64,000 nucleotides of DNA from DASSSQ01 sp963839285 (GTDB taxonomy: Bacteria > Actinomycetota > Thermoleophilia > Gaiellales > Gaiellaceae), in NCBI GenBank assembly GCA_963839285.1, contig CAWIUN010000020.1:682001-746000 (forward strand). The letters run 5' to 3'. Made by a program: the position numbers and the translations under genes. Positions 9,374 through 18,617 of this stretch are shown here, one piece after another. The notes under the pieces are model-generated. The model saw only the letters and a program-made list of their open reading frames with translations, had not been told where the DNA came from and ran no database searches. Each line of letters starts with the position of its first letter. The stretch's first letter is position 1.

Positions 9374-11179
9374 GTGAAGGTCCACAGCCCCGGCAGCCAC
9401 CTGACGCAGCAGCGCGGCGCCGAGGTCGACGACTGGTCGCTGCAGGCGACGATCCGGCGCATCCGCGTGCTCTCGCGCCTCTCGCGCCCGTACAAGGCCC
9501 GGGTCGCGATCTCGATCCTGGCGCTGCTCGGCGCGACCGCGACCGCGCTGGCGCCGCCGTACCTGCTCAAGCTCGCGATCGACGACGGCATCCGCGCCGA
9601 CGACCTGACGACGCTGTGGTGGATCGTCGCCGCCTTCCTCGCCGCCGGCGTGCTCAACCTCGTCTTCTCCTCGGCGCAGACGTACTTCACCGGCTGGACG
9701 GGCGAGCGGATCCTCGCCGACCTCCGCAACCAGCTCTTCCGCCACCTGCAGCGGCTCTCGCTCGGCTTCTACGAGCGGAACCGGGCCGGCGTGATCATCA
9801 GCCGGCTGACGAACGACGTCGAGGCGCTCGACCAGCTCGTCACCGACGGCGTCACGAGCCTCGTCCAGAACACGCTGACCCTCGTCGGCACGATGGTGCT
9901 GCTCTTCTGGCTCGACTGGCGGCTCGCGCTCGCGACCCTGACCGTGATGCCGCTGATGGCGTGGTCGACGGCCTGGTTCCGGAAGCACTCGGCCCGCGCC
10001 TACCGCCGCGTCCGCGAGACCCTGGCGGCGGTGACGGCGACCCTGGCCGAGGACATCGCCGGCATGCGGATGGTGCAGGCGTTCACCCGCGAGCGGCGGA
10101 ACGAGGCCGCCTTCCGCCGCGTCGCCGAGACCTACCGCGACGCGAACCAGCGCACCGTCGTCCTGAACGGCCTCTACTTCCCGTTCGTCGACCTGCTCTC
10201 GAGCGCGGCCAACGCGGTCGTGCTCGGCTACGGCGGCTGGCTCGTCTTCCACGGCGAGGTGACGCTCGGGACGCTGACCGCCTTCCTCTTCTACCTCGCC
10301 AACTTCTTCGACCCGGTCCAGCAGCTCTCGCAGCTCTACTCGACGTTCCTCTCGGCCGTGGCCGCGCTCGACAAGATCGTCGGCGTGCTCGACCAGAAGG
10401 TGGAGATCGAGGACGCCGAGGAGGCGCGGCCGCTCGAGCAGGTCGAGGGCCGCGTCGCCTTCGAGGGCGTCCGCTTCGCCTACGGCCGCGGCCCCGAGGT
10501 GCTGCACGGGATCGAGCTCGACGTGCCCGCCGGCACGACGGTCGCGCTCGTCGGCCACACCGGCGCGGGCAAGTCGACGATCGCGAAGCTGCTCGCCCGC
10601 TTCTACGACCCGACCGAGGGGCGGATCACGATCGACGGCGTCGACCTGCGCGACGCGACCCAGGAGTCGCTGCGGCTGCAGCTCGGGATCGTGCCGCAGG
10701 AGGGCTTCCTCTTCGCCGGCACCGTCCGCGAGAACATCGCCTTCGGCCGGCCCGACGCGTCCGTGGAGGACGTGGTCGCGGCGGCGACGTCGGTCGGCGC
10801 GCACGAGTTCGTGTCCGCGCTCGAGGACGGCTACGACACCGAGCTGCAGGAGCGCGGAACCCGGCTCTCGCTCGGGCAGCGCCAGCTCGTCGCCTTCGCC
10901 CGTGCCCTGCTGGCCGACCCGCGGGTGCTGATCCTCGACGAGGCGACCTCGTCGGTCGACATCGGCACGGAACGCAAGATCGAGCTCGCGCTCCGCCGGC
11001 TCCTGCACGGCCGCACCGCCTTCATCATCGCCCACCGGCTCTCGACGATCCGCGACGCCGACCTGATCGTCGTGCTCGAGCACGGACAGGTCGTCGAGCA
11101 GGGCACGCACGAGCAGCTGGTCGAGGCGGGCGGGCTCTACTCGCACCTCTACGGCGACTGGGCGGCCGAGGTCGCGTAA
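9374..11179 (+). CDS. Heterodimeric ABC exporter, partner subunit with catalytic Walker B
   Basis: 601 residues, uninterrupted. A GTG start at 9374 follows GGGAGGG. After about 50 residues comes the six-helix membrane domain, then the nucleotide-binding domain with Walker A GHTGAGKS, Walker B LILDEATSSVD with the catalytic Glu, and a non-standard signature LSLGQ instead of LSGGQ. With the upstream subunit (Asp in place of the catalytic Glu, normal LSGGQ) this gives one canonical and one degenerate composite ATP site, the hallmark of heterodimeric type IV exporters. Co-transcription with the upstream gene is likely. Export substrate unknown; multidrug or lipid-like compounds are typical of the family. 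Confidence 0.9.
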   Translation: MKVHSPGSHLTQQRGAEVDDWSLQATIRRIRVLSRLSRPYKARVAISILALLGATATALAPPYLLKLAIDDGIRADDLTTLWWIVAAFLAAGVLNLVFSSAQTYFTGWTGERILADLRNQLFRHLQRLSLGFYERNRAGVIISRLTNDVEALDQLVTDGVTSLVQNTLTLVGTMVLLFWLDWRLALATLTVMPLMAWSTAWFRKHSARAYRRVRETLAAVTATLAEDIAGMRMVQAFTRERRNEAAFRRVAETYRDANQRTVVLNGLYFPFVDLLSSAANAVVLGYGGWLVFHGEVTLGTLTAFLFYLANFFDPVQQLSQLYSTFLSAVAALDKIVGVLDQKVEIEDAEEARPLEQVEGRVAFEGVRFAYGRGPEVLHGIELDVPAGTTVALVGHTGAGKSTIAKLLARFYDPTEGRITIDGVDLRDATQESLRLQLGIVPQEGFLFAGTVRENIAFGRPDASVEDVVAAATSVGAHEFVSALEDGYDTELQERGTRLSLGQRQLVAFARALLADPRVLILDEATSSVDIGTERKIELALRRLLHGRTAFIIAHRLSTIRDADLIVVLEHGQVVEQGTHEQLVEAGGLYSHLYGDWAAEVA

Positions 11180-11209
11180 CCCTGCGGCCGCCGCGCGCGT
11201 TCTCCGGGC

Positions 11210-11865
11210 GTGGCGCCGCTGCACGAGCACGACCTCGACGACGAGTTCCCCGTCTTCCCCTTCCGGCGCACGGTCGTCGACAGCCTCGCGCGCGACGAGA
11301 TCGCGCCGACGCCGGTCGGGCAGCCGACGCAGGAGATCCTCTATCTCGCGGCCGCGCGGCGGTCGAGCCCGTGGCGGACGCTCGGGCTCGCCGCCCCGGT
11401 CGCGCTCCTCGCCTTCGTCGCGACGCTGGCCGGCGCGGCCGTGCTCGAGCGCTCCCCCGACGCCTCGACGGCCCTCGTGGCGGCAGCCAGCGCCGCACCC
11501 GCGGCACCGCCGAGCCGCTCCGACGCACGCGGCGCCGAGGCACCGCGCGCCGACGGCGCCGAAGCCGAAGCCGAAGCCGAAGTCGAAGCCGAAGCGCGCC
11601 GCCGGTCCCGCGGCGGCTCGCCGCCCCGCTGCCGCCGGTGCCCGCGCCGAAGCCGGTGGTGCGCAGGCTGCTCGTCGCCGGGGTCGTCGGCCTCCCGCTC
11701 GCCCGCGCCGTCCGGACGCTCCGGGCGATCGGCGCCGAGCCGAACGTCTACCCGGTGCCGTCGTCGGCGCCGCGCGGCACCGTCGTCGCGCAGCACCCGC
11801 GGCCCGGCACCCGCGCCCGCGCCGGCGACCCCGTGCGCGTCAACGTCTCCGCCGGCCGGCGCTAG
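11210..11865 (+). CDS. Single-pass membrane protein with C-terminal PASTA-like domain (frameshifted)
   Basis: About 218 residues. An N-terminal cytoplasmic segment (start GTG 11210) precedes one hydrophobic helix (TLGLAAPVALLAFVATLAG). A low-complexity linker follows, then a PASTA-like domain, LPLARAVRTLRAIGAEPNVY through GTVVAQHPRPGTRARAGDPV. PASTA domains bind peptidoglycan fragments or beta-lactams on the outer face. The frame changes before and after a GCCGAA repeat in the linker (near 11555 and 11600). In the linker the most sensible reading is Pro-Lys repeats, so the repeat tract is the probable indel site. No kinase domain is present, so this is not PknB. Function unknown. Confidence 0.6.
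11558..11593 (+). repeat. Hexanucleotide tandem repeat GCCGAA x6
   Basis: Six GCCGAA units, the fifth reading GTCGAA, encode either Ala-Glu or Pro-Lys depending on frame. The tract sits exactly where the reading frame of the PASTA-type gene is lost, so it may be a slippage site or a place where sequence errors collect. Confidence 0.85.
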
Positions 11866-12279
11866 AGCTTGACCGGCACGCAGCCGGCGGCCTTGTCGTG
11901 CCAGGTCTGCTGCTCGGGGTCCCAGAGCATCCAGAGGTAGCCGAGCAGGACGACGAAGTAGGAGACGATGCTGACCGCCCAGCGGATCGCCGCCCGCGAG
12001 TAGCCGATCGGCTCGCCGGTGCCGTCGCGCACGTCGACGACGCGGATCCCGAGCGCCGCGTCCCCCGGCGTCTGGCCGGTCGAGCCGTGGAACCAGGTGA
12101 AGTAGGCGAGCGAGATCAGGAGCCCGGTCACGTCGCCGATGCCGGTGCCGACGAACGCGGCGACGACGAGACCGACGAGGCCGACGACGAACCCGTCGAT
12201 CAGGGCCGCCGCGAACCGGCGCCAGAAGCCCGCCGCCTCGGCGACCGGGTTCGCCTGCTGCGCCGGCCTCCGTCTCCAC
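11862..12279 (-). CDS. RDD-family membrane protein (N-terminal frameshift)
   Basis: About 139 residues. After a short hydrophilic start the sequence GFWRRFAAALIDGFVVGLVG is the first RDD helix (usual R-x-x-A-x-x-I/L-D). A second hydrophobic stretch and GQTPGDAALGIRVVDVRDG, the RDD signature for the third motif, follow, with a final helix IRWAVSIVSYFVVLLGYLWM. The in-frame part has no ATG/GTG before GTG 12131, which would cut off the first helix. The GTG at 12279 joins the rest only if one indel near 12265 is assumed. RDD proteins are small membrane proteins of mostly unknown transport role. It is convergent with the PASTA gene, the two stops overlapping. Confidence 0.7.
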
Positions 12280-12346
12280 GCGCGGGACGCTAGCAGCCCA
12301 CCCCGACGGGCTCCCGGCGGCCGGGCCCGCCGTTAGGCTTGGCCCC

Positions 12347-13257
12347 ATGGCGGACGAGACGGCCGACGAGACCCGCAACAGCGAGCTCGAGGCGGAGGCG
12401 GAGGCGCGGATCGTCGAGCCCGCCTCGGCCGAGGCCGAGCACGAGGCCCGGATGACCCCGTCGCAGGCGGTCGAGCGGATGCGGATCCGCGTCCCCGAGC
12501 GCGGCAACCGCAAGCTGCGGCGCCTGATCGAGCGCGTCAACGCCGACACGCAGCTGAAGGCCTGGTGGCACGTCGCGAACGTGAACGCGGTCACCCGCCT
12601 CGAGATCAACGACCACTCCTGGGTGCACATCCAGATCGTCACCAACATCGCGCTGAAGCTGCTCCGGCAGCTGACCAAGCACGGCGTCGAGCCGAACATG
12701 GTGCGCGACTACGGGCTGGAGCGCGACGACGCCGAGATCGTCGTCACCCTGTGCGCGCTCACCCACTGCATCGGCATGGCGGTCCACCGGCACGGGCACG
12801 AGGACTTCTCGCTCTTCCTCGCCGAGCCGAAGCTGCGCGAGCTGCTCGACGGGATCTACGAGGAGCCCGAGCTGACCGTCGTCGTCTCCGAGGTGCTGCA
12901 GGGGATCATCAGCCACCGCTCCGACGGGCAGCCGCTGACGATCGAGGCGGGCCTGCTGCGCGTCGCGGACGCGCTCGACATGGCCAAGGGCCGCTCCCGG
13001 ATCCCGTTCGAGCGCGGTCGCGTCTCGATCCACTCGCTCTCGGCCGCCGCGGTCGAGGACGTCCTGATCAAGGACGGCGACGAGCGCCCGATCCTGATCG
13101 AGATCCTGATGAACAACTCGTCCGGCCTCTACCAGGTCGACGGCCTCCTGAAGGCGAAGCTGCGCGGCTCCGGCCTCGAGCCCTACGTCGAGGTGCTCGC
13201 CCACATCGACACCGAGGCGGAGAAGCGCCTCGTGCCGTGTACCGCCTCGACCTGTAG
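12347..13257 (+). CDS. HD-superfamily phosphohydrolase-like protein with altered HD motif
   Basis: About 303 residues. An acidic N-terminal tail of about 35 residues precedes a domain resembling archaeal and actinobacterial HD proteins: LEINDHSWVHIQIVTNIALK, then ALTHCIGMAVHRHGHEDFS, then IISHRSDGQPLTIEAGLLRVADALDMAKG with the late Asp metal ligand. The central pair that names the family reads His-Cys rather than His-Asp, so metal binding or catalysis may differ. The last codons lose frame near 13234; correcting one missing base gives VYRLDL and a stop at 13255-13257. Substrate unknown; nucleotides are typical of HD enzymes. tRNA-Gln follows. Confidence 0.7.
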
Positions 13258-13360
13258 GCGGCTCGAACCGGCGCGGCCGGCACCCGCGCCGCTATCCGCG
13301 TTTCGGCCGGCGGCGTCGGCGCGCCCGGTCTGCCCGCGTCCCGGACCGCGGCGGCCCCGC

Positions 13361-13366
13361 TACAAT
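13361..13366 (+). promoter_or_regulatory. -10 element of tRNA-Gln
   Basis: TACAAT ends 10 bases before the 5' end of the tRNA, correct for a processed or near-direct start. No clear -35 hexamer is visible in the GC-rich DNA upstream. Confidence 0.5.
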
Positions 13367-13376
13367 GTGCGCGCTC

Positions 13377-13447
13377 TGCGGGATCGTCTAATGGTAGGAC
13401 GCCTGACTCTGGATCAGGTAGTCAAGGTTCGAATCCTTGTCCCGCAG
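13377..13447 (+). tRNA. tRNA-Gln (anticodon CTG)
   Basis: 71 bases. The acceptor stem TGCGGGA pairs with TCCCGCA; the D arm contains TAATGGTAGGA; the anticodon stem CCTGA/TCAGG encloses loop CTCTGGA, placing CTG at positions 34-36 (reads CAG). The T arm has GGTTCGAATCC. The discriminator base is G. CCA is not encoded. A T-run hairpin follows. Confidence 0.95.
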
Positions 13448-13454
13448 CCTCGCG

Positions 13455-13478
13455 AAAGCCCCGCGAACGCGGGGTTTT
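13455..13478 (+). terminator. Rho-independent terminator after tRNA-Gln
   Basis: CCCCGC/GCGGGG stem (13459-13464 and 13469-13474) with a GAAC loop, preceded by AAA and followed by TTTT. It is the clearest intrinsic terminator in the window. Confidence 0.85.
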
Positions 13479-13574
13479 CGCCGCCCGGACGAGACGGCCG
13501 GGGCCGCATGTTCGTCGCGGGAGACGCCCGGGGCCGTTCGGCTCGCTGCGCGCTGCCCTGCCCGGGCAGCGCTC

Positions 13575-14957
13575 TCACGCAGAGCGAGCGTCGCCGGCAA
13601 CGACGGCGAGGAGCTCCCACTCTCCGGGGACGCCCCTGAGGACGTGTCGACCGCGCTCCTCGAAGGTGAGGCCGGAGCCGACCGCGAGGTCGCGGACGAC
13701 GCTCGTGACGACCACCTCGCCCGGCGCGGCGAGCGCCATCACCCGCGCCGCGACGTGCACGCCGATGCCGCGGACGTCGCGGCCGGCGAGCTCGACCTCG
13801 CTCGTGTGCACGCCCGAGCGGATGCTCACGCCCACGTCTCGCAGGGCGAGATCGGCTGCGAGCGCGCAGCGGACGGCCCGGGCGGGGCCGTCGAACATCG
13901 CCAGGAAGCCGTCGCCGGTCGTGTTCACCTCGAGGCCCTGGAAGCGCTCGAGCTGCGCGCGCACGATCGCATGGTGGCTGTCGAGGAGGGCCTTCCAGCG
14001 CCGGTCACCGAGCTCCGCCGCGCGCTCCGTCGACCCGGCGATGTCGGTGAAGAGCAGCGTCGTCAGAACGCTCGCGGGCGGCGGGCCGCCCCGCTGACCG
14101 GTCACGAACTCCTCGATCTCGCCGATCAGGCGCTCGGGCTCGGACACCCAGGGATGGTGGTCCTCGCCGGGGAGCTCGACGAGCCGCGCGCCCGGGATCC
14201 GCGACGCGAGGTAGCGGCCGCCCCCCAGCGGGTCGATCCGGTCGCCGACGGTGTGCAGGACCAGCGTCGGGACATGGACGGCCGGCAGGGCCGCCCTCAC
14301 GTCGATCTGCTCGTTCATCCGCAGGTACGCGATCGCCGCTCCGGGGCTGGAGCTCTGGCGCAGGTAGCCGGCCCACCAGTCGGCGAACTCGGGGTCGCCG
14401 GCGCGGCTCGGCACGAGAAAGTCGAGGAAGAGTGGTCCGCCCCAGCCGTGCTGGATCGAGTCCTGGAACGCTCGCCACTCGTCCACCGTCGGGCCCCACG
14501 GGTAGTCGGCGGACCGGAGTCGCCGGGCGTAGCTGTTGACGACGACGAGGCCGGTCACCCGCTCCGGGTACGTGGCCGCGAACAGCGTCGCGATCGGGCC
14601 GCCGTCGGAGAGCCCGGCGACGGTCGCGCGCTCGGAGCCGACCTCGTCGAGCACCGCCCGAACGTCGTCCATGCGCTGCTCGACGCCCGGGAGATCGGCG
14701 TCGGCGACCCGGTCCGAAAGTCCCATCCCTCGCTTGTCGAACAGGATCAGGCGCGAGAACGACGCGAGCCGCCGGTAGAAGTGCGCGAGCCGCGGCTGCC
14801 GCCAGCCGTGCTCGAGGTGGCTCGGGAAACCCGGCGCCACGACGACGTCCACCGGGCCCTCGCCGATCGTCTGGTAGGCGATGCTGATCTCGCCGCTACG
14901 GGCGTACCGGGTCCGCGGAGCTGCCTCGCCGAACTGCGTCGCCGCCTCCTGCCTCAT
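13575..14957 (-). CDS. Alpha/beta-hydrolase fused to class III adenylate/guanylate cyclase domain
   Basis: About 460 residues from ATG 14957 (longer in-frame starts to 15095 exist). The N-terminal hydrolase has nucleophile elbow GLSDGG with Ser, DKRGMGLSDRV, and a late His in GEDHHPWV, so a catalytic triad is plausible. The C-terminal cyclase domain shows LFTDIAGSTERAAELGD with the first metal Asp, TTGDGFLAMFDGP with the second, and GIGVHVAARVMALAAPGE where the usual Asn of the N-x3-R pair is His. Such fusions are abundant in actinobacteria; nucleotide synthesis is possible but not assured given the Asn change. No frameshift. It is the apparently intact counterpart of the remnant at 6172-7484. 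Confidence 0.85.
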   Translation of the reverse strand: MRQEAATQFGEAAPRTRYARSGEISIAYQTIGEGPVDVVVAPGFPSHLEHGWRQPRLAHFYRRLASFSRLILFDKRGMGLSDRVADADLPGVEQRMDDVRAVLDEVGSERATVAGLSDGGPIATLFAATYPERVTGLVVVNSYARRLRSADYPWGPTVDEWRAFQDSIQHGWGGPLFLDFLVPSRAGDPEFADWWAGYLRQSSSPGAAIAYLRMNEQIDVRAALPAVHVPTLVLHTVGDRIDPLGGGRYLASRIPGARLVELPGEDHHPWVSEPERLIGEIEEFVTGQRGGPPPASVLTTLLFTDIAGSTERAAELGDRRWKALLDSHHAIVRAQLERFQGLEVNTTGDGFLAMFDGPARAVRCALAADLALRDVGVSIRSGVHTSEVELAGRDVRGIGVHVAARVMALAAPGEVVVTSVVRDLAVGSGLTFEERGRHVLRGVPGEWELLAVVAGDARSA

Positions 14958-15246
14958 GCGGAGGCCCACGCGACCGGCCCCGCGATTCTCGCAGGCCCGG
15001 ATCATCTCATCCGGCGGCCTGCGGCGGCTGTCGAGGGCCGCGAGCGGCACACGTGGCTGCCGGATGGACGATCCCGGTCTCTCCGAAGCCTGCACAGCCG
15101 CCGAAGATCGACGTTCATCGCCGCGGGCGGCAGCCTCGCACGGACTCCGGGCCAGGTGGTTCAGGCTGACCGCGGTACGGTCGGCGGGGTTCTCCGGATT
15201 CGCCCCGCCGCGACGCGGCTAGGCTCGGAGTGAGGAGGGATCCGCC

Positions 15247-16065
15247 TTGCCCCGCAGCGTCGCGGCGCACATCGACCCGGACTCGGTCTTCCGGCACGTG
15301 GTCGTCGGGATCGACGGGACGCCCGCGAGCCTCGAGGCCTGCCGCCAGGCCGGGGCGCTCGCCGACGAGAGCGCCGCGATCGAGCTCGTCGCGGTCGTCC
15401 ACCTCGCCGAGGCCGCGCGCGTCGGCATGGAGGCGCCGCGCGTCGCGGACGAGCTCACCCGCGAGGCCGAGGACGCCCTCGCGGAGGCCGTCCGCGTGCT
15501 CGGCGGCCGCGGCACCCGGCGCTTCGTCGACGGAGTCGCGACGCAGGCGCTGCTGCGCGAGGCCGGGCGTGTCGACGCGAGCGTCGTCGCGGTCGGCTCG
15601 CACGGGCATCGGCGCGCGACCGAGATCCTGATCGGCGGCGTCACCGGCGAGCTGCTGCACACGGCGTCCTGCTCCGTCCTCGTCGCCCGCAGGCCCGAGC
15701 GGCCGGAGGCCTTCCCGCGCTCGCTCGTCGTCGGAATCGACGGCTCGCGCGAGGGCGACGCGGCGCTCGGCGGCCGCACAGGAGCTGGCGCGGCGGCTCG
15801 GCGCGCCGCTCCGCGTCCTCGTCGCACTGCGCGGCAAGGGGATCGACCGGGCGCAGGTGCACCTGCGCGCGCCGCTCGCCGAGACGGTGGACGCGGCGCC
15901 GGTGCCGGCGCTCGTCGAGGCGTCGCGCGGCGCCGACCTCGTCGTCGTCGGCAGCCGCGGCCTGCACGGCCTGCGCGCACTCGGCAGCGTCTCGGAGCGG
16001 GTCGCGCACCGGGCCGGCTGCTCGGTCCTCGTCGTCCGGCCGCGCCGCTCCTCGGTGAGGCCGCC
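15247..16065 (+). CDS. Tandem universal stress protein (UspA), one frameshift
   Basis: Two UspA domains. The first (residues 15-145) starts FRHVVVGIDGTPASLEACRQ and ends GSHGHRRATEILIGGVTGEL, with the ATP-binding G-x2-G-x9-G-S/T type loop and SVLVARR. The second (SLVVGIDGSREGDAAL) loses frame near 15772 and resumes as LARRLGAPLRVLVAL, ending GADLVVVGSRGLHGLRALGS and CSVLVVRPRR. The start is TTG 15247 behind GAGGAGGGA at 8 bases. The second domain ends where the P-type ATPase begins; the exact stop and start there are blurred by another indel. Usp proteins bind nucleotides and protect under stress; pairing with a cation ATPase suggests ion or stress homeostasis. Confidence 0.75.
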
Positions 16066-18522
16066 TACCACGCGCGCGCCCCGGCCGACGTCGCGCGCGG
16101 CCTCGACAGCGACCTCGAGTGCGGGCTGACCGCCGCCGAGGCGGAGGCCCGTCTCGCTCCGGGTCGGGCCGAACCGGCTCGCGCGCGCGCGCCGGCCCGC
16201 CTATCCGCGCATCGCGCTGCGGCAGTTCGCCGATCCGCTCGTCGCGCTGCTCGTCGCCGCAGCGGCCGTCTCGGCGGGCATCGGGGACACGATCGAGGCG
16301 GCGGTGATCGGCGTCATCGTCGTCCTCAACGCCGTGCTCGGCTTCGTCCAGGAGGCCGGCGCCGAACGTGCCGTGCTCGCGCTGCGCGAGTCGCTCGAGC
16401 GCCGGGCGAGCGTCGTCCGCGACGGTCGGGAGCTCGAGCTGGCCGTCGAGGCGGTCGTGCCCGGCGACCTGGTCGTGCTCGCGGAGGGCGAGCGCGTGCC
16501 CGCGGATGCCCGGGTGATCTCGGCGCACGGGCTGGCGGCCGACGAGTCGCTCCTGACGGGAGAGTCGGCCCCCGCGGACAAGGGAACGGCGGCGGTGCCC
16601 GCGGAGGCGGCGCTCGCGGACCGCAGCTCGATGGCGTACGCGGGGACGTCGGTCACCCGCGGGCGGGGCCTCGCGCTCGTGACCGCGACCGCCGACGCGA
16701 CCGAGCTGGGGCAGATCGCGGGGCTCGCCTCGGAGGCGAAGCCGCCGCCGACGCCGCTGCAGCGGCGGATCGGCGGGCTCACCCGCCTGATGGTCGGCTT
16801 CGGGATCGCCGTCACGCTCGGACTCGGCGGCGCGATGCTCGCGCGCGGGGAGACGCTCGAGCAGGCGTTCCTCGTCGGCGTCTCCGTCGCGGTCGCGGCG
16901 GTGCCGGAGGGACTGGCGGCGACGGTGACGATCGCGCTCGCCCTCGGCGCCCGCGCGATGGCCGAGCGCGGGGCGATCGTGCGCCGGCTGACCGCCGTCG
17001 AGACGCTCGGGAGCTCCACCGTCGTCGCCTCGGACAAGACCGGCACGCTGACGGAGAACCGGCTCCGACTCGCCGACGTCCGGCCGGCCGACGGCTGCGG
17101 CGAGCGAGATGTCGTCGTCGCGGCCGCGCTCGCCTCGAACGCGCGCGTGCTCGAGCAGGACGGCGCGCTCCGCGTCGCCGGCGACCCGGTCGACGGCGCG
17201 CTCGTCCTCGCCGCCCACGAGCGCGGGCTGGCCGGCGGGGCGCTGCTCGACGGCCGGCGGCTGCTCGAGGAGCTCGCGTTCGACGCCGAGCGCAAGCGGA
17301 TGACGCGCGTCTACGCCGAGGAGGGCGCGACCCGCGCCTACGTCAAGGGCGCGCCCGAGGTGATTCTGGCGCGCTCCGCCGCCGACGACGCCGAGCGGGC
17401 GCGGCTCGCGGCCGCGGCGGAGGACTGGGCGGCGGCGGGGCTCCGGGTGCTCGCGGTCGCCGATCGGCTGCTCGACGGGACGGACGACGACGTCGAGCGG
17501 GAGCTGCGGCCGGTCGGGCTCGTCGCCCTCGAGGACCCGCTGCGCGCGCAGGCGGCGGGGCGGTCTCCGAGGCGCGTGCGGCCGGCCTGCGCGTCGAGAT
17601 GCTGACGGGCGACCACCCCGCCACCGCGCGGGCGATCGGCCGCGCGCTCGCGCTCGACGACGAGGCCGTGCACGCGCGGATCACGCCGGCCGACAAGCTC
17701 CGCCTCGTCGAGGCCCGCCAGGCGGAGGGCGAGGTGGTCGCCGTCACCGGCGACGGCGTCAACGACTCGCCGGCCCTGCGCCGCGCCGACGTCGGCATCG
17801 CCATGGGCCGCTCCGGCACCGAGGCGGCGCGCGAGGCGGCCGACATCGTCCTCACCGACGACGACTTCGCGACGATCGTCGCGGCGATCCGAGAGGGGCG
17901 CGCGATCGCCGACAACGTCCGGAAGTTCGTCGCCTTCCTGCTCTCCGCGAACCTGGGCGAGGTCGTGCTCTTCGCCGTCGCGATCCCGTTCGGGCTCGGC
18001 GTCCCGATGACCGTCGTCCAGGTGCTCCTGATCAACGTCCTCACCGACGGGCTGCCTGCGGTGGCGCTGACGCGCGACCCGGCCTCGCCGGAGACGATGC
18101 GGCGCTCGCCGGACCGCAGCCGCCGGCTCTTCCCGGCCCGCCTCTGGCTCGCGCTCGCCGCGATCGGCGCGCTCGTCGGCGCCGCCGCGCTCGGCGCATT
18201 CTTGCTCGGGCGCCCGCACGGCGACGCCGAGGCGCAGACGATGGCGTTCGCGACGATCGCGCTCGCGGAGCTCGTGCTCGTCTTCTCGATGCGCTCGGAG
18301 GCGCTGCCGGCGTGGCGGGCGCCGCGCAACCGCTACCTGGCGGCGAGCGTCGTCCTCTCCGCCGCCGTCGTCGCGCTCGCCATCTACCTCCCCGTGCTGC
18401 ACGAGCCGCTCGGGACGACCGCGCTTCCCGCCGGCGAGGCCGTGATCGTGGCCCTGCTCGCCCTCGTCCCCGCCGCCGGCGCCGAGCTCGCCAAGCGTGC
18501 CGTCCGGCGGCGCCGCAGCTGA
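16050..18522 (+). CDS. P-type cation-transporting ATPase, P2 (Ca2+-type) family, frameshifted
   Basis: About 820 residues. An N-terminal segment YHARAPADVARGLDSDLECG is followed by the first membrane pair, an actuator domain with LLTGES, PEGL in the fourth helix, the phosphorylation site DKTGTLT, KGAPEV, TGDGVNDSPALRRADVGIAMG and a C-terminal bundle of about six helices. PEGLA and the helix pattern point to P2-type Ca2+/Mn2+ or Na+/K+-like pumps, not heavy-metal pumps; there is no CPC. Frames change near 16050, 16158 and 17562; all domains are present, so the gene is probably intact. No clean start codon is visible around 16050. It follows the stress-protein gene directly. Ion specificity is not decided. 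Confidence 0.8.
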
Positions 18523-18617
18523 CGCCTCGTCGATCCCGCGGCGGCGGGACAGCTCCTCGCCCGGCTCCTCCCGCCGGGCCGTCTCGTCACCCGGAGGGGC
18601 CCGCCCTTCTCCTCCGG

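Noticed and set aside
16050..16160. Programmed frameshift joining Usp and the P-type ATPase
   Set aside because: No slippery heptamer or following hairpin, and several other genes show the same kind of break at GC runs, so sequence error is simpler.
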